A stretch of DNA of 13,202 nucleotides from an archaeon. Lineage in GTDB: Archaea; Aenigmatarchaeota; Aenigmatarchaeia; CG10238-14; SCSR01. The translations under genes were made by a program, and so were the position numbers. Shown here piece by piece: positions 5,744-9,516 of this stretch; position 1 is the stretch's first letter, and each line of letters begins with the position of its first letter. The notes under the pieces were generated by a model. That model searched no databases, was not told where the DNA came from, and was given only the letters and a program-made list of their open reading frames with translations. The stretch lies in assembly GCA_004297575.1 (NCBI GenBank), contig SCSR01000081.1, forward strand, positions 1 through 13,202, written 5' to 3'.

Positions 5744-5899
5744 ATGATAATAAGATGCGGAGGATGCGGGGCTATAATGGCCTCAAAGGGTTTCGAGAAA
5801 GGCGACCAGTGCCTGTCATGCATGGAGCCGCTGAACCTGAAGGAGTGCATGGTAGTGGAAGAAATGACTGCGATGCGTTTCATGCACATGAAAGGCTAG
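5744..5899 (+). CDS. 51-residue zinc-ribbon protein
   Basis: The frame from ATG 5744 to TAG 5899 encodes 51 residues starting MIIRCGGCGAIMASKGFEKG. Cys5-x2-Cys8 and Cys23-x2-Cys26 (RCGGCG and QCLSCM) give the CxxC-x14-CxxC pattern of a minimal zinc ribbon; one further Cys follows at 35. The C-terminal half is a Met-rich helix. A strong Shine-Dalgarno site GGAGGTTGAT (5731-5740) precedes it; ATG 5729 is in frame but would include that site. Its TAG stop lies in the stem of a hairpin followed by six T's. It is expressed divergently from the ArsR-like regulator, which may control it. The role is unknown; zinc ribbons of this size usually bind nucleic acids or protein partners. Confidence 0.65.
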   Translation: MIIRCGGCGAIMASKGFEKGDQCLSCMEPLNLKECMVVEEMTAMRFMHMKG

Positions 5900-5917
5900 A
5901 GTTGGTCTAGCTTTTTT
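5895..5917 (+). terminator. Hairpin and T-tract terminator after the zinc-ribbon gene
   Basis: GCTAGA (5895-5900) and TCTAGC (5906-5911) form a six-base-pair stem with a five-base loop, directly followed by TTTTTT (5912-5917). The TAG stop of the zinc-ribbon gene is inside the left arm. Archaeal RNA polymerase terminates at T-tracts, so this should end the transcript, yet the next ATG is only four bases after the last T. Confidence 0.6.
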
Positions 5918-5921
5918 CGTT

Positions 5922-6455
5922 ATGATAGAAGCTTACGCAGTGGCTCATGTATATAGCAAGCACGGCAAGAATGGCATCCTGTTTGAGAACGTGACGGGCA
6001 GGAAAATCTTGCCTGGTGGAGAATTAAGCCAGATGGTTGGCAGTTCGGTAAAAACTGCTAGGGATATCCAGTTAGCAAGCGGCAGACTTGTCTCTGTCTC
6101 AAAGTCTTCGATGATTACAAAACAAGTGGGTGTCTATGCGGCGCTCACTCGCCTTGTCTATGAACAAACAGGACAGCATTTCAGCCCTAATGCGATTCTC
6201 ATAAAACACTACACAAAATCTTCCGGCAACGAGTCGTATTATTTTTCAGGCGCATTCCACGAATATTATGAAAAGGATAATCACGACGTCATGCCTATAA
6301 TCACGAATCTGGAAGATATCGAAAAATTTTCGGATGAGAATGTCCGTCCATTGGAAGTTCTGAGTTCAAAAGAAATTAATTGGTCTGTTGAAGGGGAGCA
6401 AAAGATTCCGGCTCTTGAATACATAGAGATAATCGATAGGTTGAAGAGAGCTTGA
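5922..6455 (+). CDS. Divergent Nudix-like protein with a degraded Nudix box
   Basis: The 177-residue product has the overall order of a Nudix domain: N-terminal strands (AYAVAHVYSKHGKNGILFENV), LPGGEL at 30-35, a helix containing R77-L-V-Y-E81-Q82-T-G84, a strand pair with ESYYFSGAFHEYY, and NVRPLEVLSSKEINW (140-154), which resembles the late W(L/V)S.EEL segment. The helix matches REUXEEXGU imperfectly: the first Glu is Leu and the second Glu of the EE pair is Gln. In addition about 45 residues separate the PGG from this helix, much longer than usual. It may be an inactive or binding-only Nudix relative. The assignment is an inference. The start lies four bases after a T-tract, so its promoter is unclear; readthrough from 5744 is possible. 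Confidence 0.5.
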   Translation: MIEAYAVAHVYSKHGKNGILFENVTGRKILPGGELSQMVGSSVKTARDIQLASGRLVSVSKSSMITKQVGVYAALTRLVYEQTGQHFSPNAILIKHYTKSSGNESYYFSGAFHEYYEKDNHDVMPIITNLEDIEKFSDENVRPLEVLSSKEINWSVEGEQKIPALEYIEIIDRLKRA

Positions 6456-6471
6456 GCTCAATTAATGTTAT

Positions 6472-6690
6472 ATGATCATATCAGTCAGGACAATACCAAA
6501 TGCCAAAAAGCCGCAAATCTTGAAAGAAGAGGATTCATACAAGGTCAAAGTTGATGCCCAAGCGCAGGACGGTAAGGCAAATTCGAGATTGATTGAGATT
6601 TTGGCAGACCATTTCGGCGTCAGCAAGTCATCCGTGTCGATAATCAAGGGACTGAAAAGCAGGAACAAGATTGTCGAGATAAAAATTTAA
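6472..6690 (+). CDS. DUF167 (YggU/UPF0235) family protein
   Basis: The 72-residue product matches the DUF167 family closely in length and pattern: VRTIPNAKKPQI at the N-terminus, then YKVKVDAQAQDGKANSRLIE (about 23-42), FGVSKSSVSIIKG (48-60) and SRNKIVEI at the end. Family members are small alpha/beta proteins conserved in all domains of life; their precise function is not established, although the DGKAN region is the conserved surface. The start ATG lies 16 bases after the preceding stop, with no clear TATA-like box between them, so it is probably cotranscribed with the Nudix-like gene. Confidence 0.9.
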   Translation: MIISVRTIPNAKKPQILKEEDSYKVKVDAQAQDGKANSRLIEILADHFGVSKSSVSIIKGLKSRNKIVEIKI

Positions 6691-6791
6691 CAACTCTAGC
6701 ATGATGAAACTGAATCCTACACTGAAATGTGGATACATTATTGTGAAAACCACGTCATAATTGTTGGCTGTTTTTCGAAAAAAATAGGAGA

Positions 6792-6801
6792 AACATATAA
6801 A
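6792..6801 (+). promoter_or_regulatory. TATA-like box for the KGG genes
   Basis: ACATATAAATAC at about 6791-6802 is a strong TATA-like box. The expected start near 6822 gives a leader of about 15 bases that contains the Shine-Dalgarno site GAGGTGATC at 6828-6836, before the ATG at 6839. Confidence 0.55.
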
Positions 6802-6838
6802 TACGACGAGTGTCATTAGAGTGAACCGAGGTGATCGG

Positions 6839-7198
6839 ATGGCAGAAAAGAAGATGAGCCGTGAGGAAGCCGGAAGGAAGGGCGGCGAAGCACCTCACGA
6901 AGAAAGAGGATTGCAGGCAGCGAGCATGGAGACAAGAGAACGAGTCGCAAAGGCCGGTGGTGAAGCTAGAGTCGAAGCTGCTGAAAGAGGGCAGGGCACC
7001 TCCTTGGAAGAAGCCGGAAGGAAGGGCGGCGAAGCCGTGGTGGAAAAGTACGGTCCGGAACACATGGCTGAGATAGGAAAAAGGGGAGGGGAAGCCAGGG
7101 CAGAAAAGCTCTCGCCTGAGGAAAAGTCTGAAATAGGCAGGAAAGGCGGAGAGGCAAGAGGAAAAGGAATGGAGGGAGAAGAGGAGGAAGAGGGATAA
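6839..7198 (+). CDS. KGG-repeat protein (stress-response KGG family)
   Basis: The 119-residue product consists of five KGG-type units: GRKGGEA, AKAGGEA, GRKGGEA, GKRGGEA and GRKGGEA, each preceded by a charged helix segment such as SREEA, MEAR-like or SPEEKSEI. This is the pattern of the stress-induced KGG-repeat family related to fungal Con-10 and bacterial YciG-like proteins: very hydrophilic, probably disordered, linked to desiccation and general stress. The C-terminus is an acidic run (EGEEEEEG). ATG 6839 is chosen because GAGGTGATC directly precedes it; GTG 6821 upstream would include the ribosome site. An exact 26-base DNA repeat (6866-6891 and 7010-7035) shows recent internal duplication. 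The next KGG gene starts three bases after the stop, so they form one unit. Confidence 0.85.
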   Translation: MAEKKMSREEAGRKGGEAPHEERGLQAASMETRERVAKAGGEARVEAAERGQGTSLEEAGRKGGEAVVEKYGPEHMAEIGKRGGEARAEKLSPEEKSEIGRKGGEARGKGMEGEEEEEG

Positions 7199-7200
7199 AC

Positions 7201-7287
7201 ATGGCAAGAGGAAAAAGCAGGCGTGGATTCGCTTCAATGCCTAAGGAAAAAAGAGAAGCAATAGCGAGAAAAGGCGGAAGGAGCTAA
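7201..7287 (+). CDS. 28-residue single-motif KGG protein
   Basis: The frame from ATG 7201 to TAA 7285-7287 encodes 28 residues: a basic start (MARGKSRRGF), then ASMPKEKREAIARKGG and RS. RGFASM..EKR..IA.KGG is the canonical single KGG motif of the stress-response family, a better match to the family consensus than the repeats in the preceding gene. It begins two bases after the stop of the five-repeat protein, so it is almost certainly in the same transcript. The protein is unusually short and strongly basic, whereas its neighbour ends in an acidic tail; a direct interaction between them is possible but speculative. Confidence 0.75.
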   Translation: MARGKSRRGFASMPKEKREAIARKGGRS

Positions 7288-7288
7288 T

Positions 7289-7320
7289 TGGCTTTCGCGG
7301 CCATTTCTTTTGACTTTTTT
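7289..7320 (+). terminator. Short hairpin and T-tracts after the KGG genes
   Basis: TGGC (7289-7292) and GCCA (7300-7303) can pair around a seven-base loop, followed by TTTCTTTTGAC and TTTTTT up to 7320. The T-rich tract is enough for archaeal termination even though the stem is short. As at 5895-5917, the next ATG (7325) is only four bases beyond the last T. Confidence 0.5.
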
Positions 7321-7324
7321 AATT

Positions 7325-7570
7325 ATGATTGACCTGAAAAGAGTCACGTGGCAGTCTGAGAATTGTCTGTCGTGCAAATGGTTTGTTCCATCCGATCCGC
7401 TGAATGCGGACATACTCATTAGCGGGAAATGCGTACATCCCAGCATGATAGGCTACGAGCTGGTTGTATCAGGCAGGGATTGGTGCAACCTGTTTGAAAC
7501 CATTTCCCAAAGACAAATCGACCAGATGCAAGGCGTAGTAACAGAAAAGGAATCTTCCGAGAAGCAATGA
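7325..7570 (+). CDS. Small four-cysteine, probably metal-binding protein
   Basis: The 81-residue product contains Cys14-x2-Cys17, Cys36 and Cys54 in the contexts ENCLSCKWF, GKCVHP and GRDWCNLFE. The layout CxxCxxF...GxCxHP...WCxxFE recurs in small metal- or iron-sulfur-binding proteins of bacteria and archaea, but I cannot name a family with certainty. The four Cys with Trp and Phe nearby would suit one zinc or one [4Fe-4S] centre. The C-terminal tail is polar and charged. ATG 7325 is chosen; TTG or ATG codons a few residues upstream lie in the terminator T-tract. No TATA-like box is obvious, so expression may depend on readthrough from the KGG genes. Confidence 0.65.
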   Translation: MIDLKRVTWQSENCLSCKWFVPSDPLNADILISGKCVHPSMIGYELVVSGRDWCNLFETISQRQIDQMQGVVTEKESSEKQ

Positions 7571-7586
7571 GCATCTATATGATGCT
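7570..7586. repeat. Small inverted repeat over a stop codon
   Basis: AGCATC (7570-7575) and GATGCT (7581-7586) pair around TATAT. The left arm begins at the last base of the TGA stop of the four-Cys gene. There is no T-tract after it; instead a TATA-like box follows at once, so it may be an operator or a 3'-end hairpin. Confidence 0.4.
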
Positions 7587-7587
7587 T

Positions 7588-7597
7588 CATATATATA
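7588..7597 (+). promoter_or_regulatory. TATA-like box for the gene at 7617
   Basis: CATATATATAG is centred about 24 bases upstream of the ATG at 7617, fitting a leaderless transcript. Confidence 0.5.
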
Positions 7598-7616
7598 GTA
7601 TAACATATTTTCAATA

Positions 7617-8039
7617 ATGTGGAAGGACATCTTCTATCACGAGCAGAAGAAAAATTACATGAAAGAACTTTACAGCGAAGTCAGGGAATGTATACAAAAG
7701 ACGGTTAAGGCACATGACGAAAAGCTAATTTTCAATTATGCGTCGAAAAACGGTGCAATTCGTCCATCCTATCCTAATCGCAAAGGCAAAATCATGCTTG
7801 TACCTCTTGACGATGCCCATTATATGAAAATATCGCTAAGTGGGGAAAGATATGTTATCCCAATAGTTTACGAAAAACAAGGTCAAGAAGATATTGAAAA
7901 TGGCAAACCAATTAACCACATGCTGACAAGAGACTCGGCTAGCTATTACCAAGAATTATTCATGCGATGGTGGAAAATTCTTGACGACACACTGAAAGAC
8001 GATCACTTGGAACTGTCCAGGCATGACTGGGAACAGTAG
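7617..8039 (+). CDS. Hypothetical protein
   Basis: The 140-residue product is not recognised. It starts with a charged helix (residues 1-33, KKNYMKELYSEVRECIQKTV), followed by a region with several beta strands (KLIFNYASK, GKIMLVPLDD, HYMKISLSG, YVIPIVYEK) and a C-terminal helix rich in Trp and Asp (LFMRWWKILDDTLKDDHLELS). The arrangement is of a small soluble alpha/beta protein. Its last 37 bases overlap, on the opposite strand, a 33-residue zinc-finger-like gene. Its A/T-rich codons differ from the more G/C-rich neighbours such as gltX, which could mean a different origin. Confidence 0.6.
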   Translation: MWKDIFYHEQKKNYMKELYSEVRECIQKTVKAHDEKLIFNYASKNGAIRPSYPNRKGKIMLVPLDDAHYMKISLSGERYVIPIVYEKQGQEDIENGKPINHMLTRDSASYYQELFMRWWKILDDTLKDDHLELSRHDWEQ

Positions 8040-8104
8040 AACTTGCCCTTGTCCTTCAGCTTCGTGAATGGCACCTGCTTGCCGCACCAGTTGCAGACCT
8101 TCAT
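8003..8104 (-). CDS. 33-residue zinc-finger-like microprotein, antisense overlap
   Basis: On the minus strand, ATG 8104 to TGA 8003-8005 encodes 33 residues starting MKVCNWCGKQVPFTKLKDKG. Cys4-x2-Cys7 and Cys24-x3-Cys28 (FYCSQSC) give CxxC-x16-CxxxC, the same ligand order as the L24e/TRASH-type treble-clef fingers; residues between are mostly Lys. A box GATTTAAGC (minus strand, 8134-8126) is centred about 26 bases before ATG 8104, which also argues against the in-frame ATG at 8113. Its 3' third overlaps the end of the convergent plus-strand gene by 37 bases. It may be a minimal L24e-like or MYM-like finger binding RNA or protein. Short length is the main doubt. Confidence 0.65.
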   Translation of the reverse strand: MKVCNWCGKQVPFTKLKDKGKFYCSQSCLDSSK

Positions 8105-8125
8105 ACATACCATCTGCCGGGTGTT

Positions 8126-8134
8126 GCTTAAATC
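8126..8134 (-). promoter_or_regulatory. TATA-like box for the 33-residue zinc-finger gene
   Basis: The minus strand reads GATTTAAGC, centred about 26 bases before ATG 8104. It overlaps the last codons of the winged-helix gene that ends at 8128, so the microgene has its own promoter embedded in its upstream neighbour. Confidence 0.5.
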
Positions 8135-8421
8135 TGTTTATTCCCGACAATGTCACGGAAATATCCTAATGCCACTCCGGTAGCAAGGAGATTTTTTGCA
8201 AGCCTGATGCCTTCGCCAGACAGCTTGTAGTCGTTGCCTTTCTTCTCCAGCACCTTTTTTCTCACAAGCTTCTCCATATATCTCGTCGCCATCCTCCTCT
8301 GCCTAATCTTGAATCTCTTCAACACCTCTTCCCTGTTGAGGAATTTTTCGAGCTTCCCTTTGCTAGATAGCAAGAACGCCAACACTATCGCCTTTTCTAA
8401 CTCGGTAATGGCATACGGCAT
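8128..8421 (-). CDS. Winged-helix DNA-binding protein
   Basis: The 97-residue product starts MPYAITELEKAIVLAFLLSS, a first helix, then NREEVLKRFKIRQRRMATRYMEKLVRKKVLEKKGN, a helix-turn-helix with a strongly basic recognition helix, and the wing DYKLSGEGIRLAKNLL. This is a one-domain winged-helix regulator of the kind abundant in archaea. The C-terminal helix (LATGVALGYFRDIVG) may mediate dimerisation. ATG 8421 is preferred: the longer in-frame start at 8454 lies inside the TATA-like box GTATATAAG, which is about 28 bases upstream of 8421. It is divergent from another winged-helix gene, and both fit the same box. Confidence 0.75.
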   Translation of the reverse strand: MPYAITELEKAIVLAFLLSSKGKLEKFLNREEVLKRFKIRQRRMATRYMEKLVRKKVLEKKGNDYKLSGEGIRLAKNLLATGVALGYFRDIVGNKQI

Positions 8422-8445
8422 ACGCTGTAATGAAGGAAGAATGCT

Positions 8446-8454
8446 TATATACAA
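8446..8454. promoter_or_regulatory. Shared bidirectional TATA-like box between two winged-helix genes
   Basis: CTTATATAC reads GTATATAAG on the other strand. It is centred about 28 bases from the minus-strand ATG at 8421 and about 31 bases from the plus-strand ATG at 8481, so it can serve both directions. A second possible plus-strand box, CTATAATC (8462-8469), is too close to 8481 to be the TATA box. Confidence 0.5.
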
Positions 8455-8480
8455 CTTTCTTCTATAATCGATTGTTAAGT

Positions 8481-8696
8481 ATGATCACAGCCGAGGAAAA
8501 AATATACGAGCATTTGTGCAAAACCCCAGGCTGCACTGCAGGCACCATATGCAACAAGCTGAAAATCAACGGGGATGAAATCAAGACCCATCTCGACTCG
8601 CTTGTGAAGCAGGGATTGATATCTGAGAGAAAATCTGAAAAGTTAGAATTCTATCCGGTTAGTTTCTGCGAATTGCTCGCGCCGAGAAAAGCATAA
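8481..8696 (+). CDS. Small winged-helix DNA-binding protein
   Basis: The 71-residue product is one winged-helix domain: MITAEEKIYEHLCKTPGCTA (helix 1), GTICNKLKINGDEIKTHLDSLVKQGLISERK (helix-turn-helix with the LDSLVKQGLI recognition-helix end shared by MarR- and HTH-type archaeal regulators) and the wing KLEFYPVS. Four Cys are present (two near the first helix: LCKTPGC, then C and FCEL), which might bind a metal or sense redox state, though no classic motif is formed. The start at 8481 is chosen because in-frame codons upstream overlap the shared promoter. It is part of a run of four winged-helix genes. Confidence 0.75.
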   Translation: MITAEEKIYEHLCKTPGCTAGTICNKLKINGDEIKTHLDSLVKQGLISERKSEKLEFYPVSFCELLAPRKA

Positions 8697-8704
8697 TTTA
8701 AGGC
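8696..8704 (+). promoter_or_regulatory. TATA-like box for the gene at 8725
   Basis: ATTTAAGGC is centred about 26 bases upstream of ATG 8725 and begins at the stop codon of the preceding winged-helix gene. It indicates that the gene at 8725 can be transcribed independently. Confidence 0.5.
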
Positions 8705-8724
8705 TTGAAAAGAAAATATCTAGC

Positions 8725-9072
8725 ATGAAAACTGTGGTGACGCTCCTGCATGGTAACCATCCTAAAACAAAGAAGCTCAAGGACCGTACCATCGAGATTA
8801 TAAAATTCCTCAAGCAGAACGGCGGCAAGGCCGAGGCTTCGCAGCTGGAAGCAAAGCTTGGCATATCCCGCACCGACGACCCGTCCATGTTCTACAAGCC
8901 GTTGGCTGCGTTGAAGAGATGGGACCTCGTGCAGACGCACAAGACAGTCATTTTTGACGAGACTGGCAAGAAACATTTCAAGACAGAGTATGAATTGACA
9001 CAGAACATGTTCTACCATTACATTGAGAAGACGCTGCTAGAGGTTGTCAAGAGCGAAATTGAGACGGCTTAG
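8725..9072 (+). CDS. Winged-helix DNA-binding protein
   Basis: The 115-residue product has a basic N-terminus (HPKTKKLKDR), then a winged-helix domain: TIEIIKFLKQNGGKAEASQLEAKLGIS (helices 1 and 2), DDPSMFYKPLAALKRWDLVQTHK (recognition helix and turn), and the wing VIFDETGKKHFKTEYELT. A C-terminal helix (FYHYIEKTLLEVVKSEI) likely makes the dimer contact, as in MarR/PadR-like regulators. Ligand unknown. The TATA-like box at 8696-8704 supports the start. Its TAG stop overlaps the TAA stop of the convergent winged-helix gene within TTAG at 9069-9072, so both transcripts must run into each other's coding sequence. Confidence 0.8.
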   Translation: MKTVVTLLHGNHPKTKKLKDRTIEIIKFLKQNGGKAEASQLEAKLGISRTDDPSMFYKPLAALKRWDLVQTHKTVIFDETGKKHFKTEYELTQNMFYHYIEKTLLEVVKSEIETA

Positions 9073-9344
9073 CCGCCGACTTTTTCCTTTAGCCTTCCGA
9101 GCTTTAGGACAATGCTGCTCACAGACCTTGCAAGGTCCTCGCCTGTGTCTGTCAGCTTGATTATCTTGATCCTTCCCTTCTTTTCAAAGTCGACCAGCCC
9201 GAAATCCCTGAACACATCGAGCAATTTCACCGTGTGCGAGTACGTGCAATCGGTTTCCTTGGAGATTGCGGTCGCATACTTGGGTCCGTCGCGAAGAACT
9301 GTCAATATTCTGATAGGCTTGACGTGTAAAAACAATTTCGGCAT
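9069..9344 (-). CDS. Winged-helix regulator (MarR/ArsR-like)
   Basis: The 91-residue product starts MPKLFLHVKPIRILTVLRDG and continues as a winged-helix domain: KYATAISKETDCTYSHTVKLLDVFRDFGLV is a clear helix-turn-helix with recognition helix, and KKGRIKIIKLTDTGEDLARSV is the wing and following helix (LTDTGEDLA is a common archaeal MarR-type motif). A final helix (VLKLGRLKEKV) may dimerise. ATG 9344 is preferred; TTG 9365 in frame would add seven residues, and both fall downstream of the promoter near 9397-9406, so the start is not certain. Its N-terminus resembles that of the ArsR-like protein at 5105-5530 (both begin MPKL). It diverges from gltX. Confidence 0.75.
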   Translation of the reverse strand: MPKLFLHVKPIRILTVLRDGPKYATAISKETDCTYSHTVKLLDVFRDFGLVDFEKKGRIKIIKLTDTGEDLARSVSSIVLKLGRLKEKVGG

Positions 9345-9396
9345 TATTCTTTCTTTTTGGGCCAAGCCTTACACCTAATACATTATCGGGAAAAGT

Positions 9397-9406
9397 AGTA
9401 TTTATA
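9397..9406 (-). promoter_or_regulatory. TATA-like box for the winged-helix gene at 9344
   Basis: The minus strand reads CTATAAATAC here. The expected transcript start near 9375 leaves a leader of about 30 bases before ATG 9344, or about 10 bases before TTG 9365. AGGTG near 9376-9380 could act as a ribosome site for the TTG. Confidence 0.45.
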
Positions 9407-9440
9407 GTTAAATCATAGGGTGCCATACATATTTTGCAAA

Positions 9441-9452
9441 ATATATTAAATA
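9441..9452 (+). promoter_or_regulatory. TATA-like box upstream of gltX
   Basis: ATATATTAAATA is a strong TATA-like box; the expected transcript start is about 9473-9475, leaving about 42 bases before ATG 9517. A second box, TTTTAATAG at 9485-9493, is centred about 28 bases before ATG 9517 and would give a leaderless transcript. Either or both may be used. Confidence 0.5.
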
Positions 9453-9516
9453 CCAACATCATCAGGAAACGGCTTTGAATCATATTTTAATAGCAAATCA
9501 TCCAATTCCTAATAGA

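Noticed and set aside
6701..6760. 19-codon frame between DUF167 and the KGG genes
   Set aside because: No ribosome site, no recognisable motif and no coupling to neighbours; length is within chance expectation.
6771..6787. CTGTTTTTCGAAAAAAATAG symmetric sequence
   Set aside because: An imperfect A/T palindrome that could be a weak terminator for DUF167 or part of the KGG promoter region; the pairing is only A-T and there is no clear orientation, so I do not list it as a feature.
6755..7237. 160-residue Ser/Phe/Leu-rich open frame on the minus strand
   Set aside because: It is the antisense of the KGG-repeat genes; purine-rich repeats on the plus strand give long pyrimidine-rich open frames with no stop codons. 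No promoter or homologous pattern supports it.
7570..7586. Hairpin as a terminator of the four-Cys gene
   Set aside because: The stem is followed by TCATATATATAG, not by a T-tract, so it is listed only as an inverted repeat.
9475..9516. Upstream TTG start for gltX, adding 14 residues
   Set aside because: The added residues do not match the archaeal GluRS N-terminus, which begins with the helix encoded from 9517, and a TATA-like box lies between the two codons. It remains possible because the stronger box at 9441-9452 points to a transcript start near 9475.
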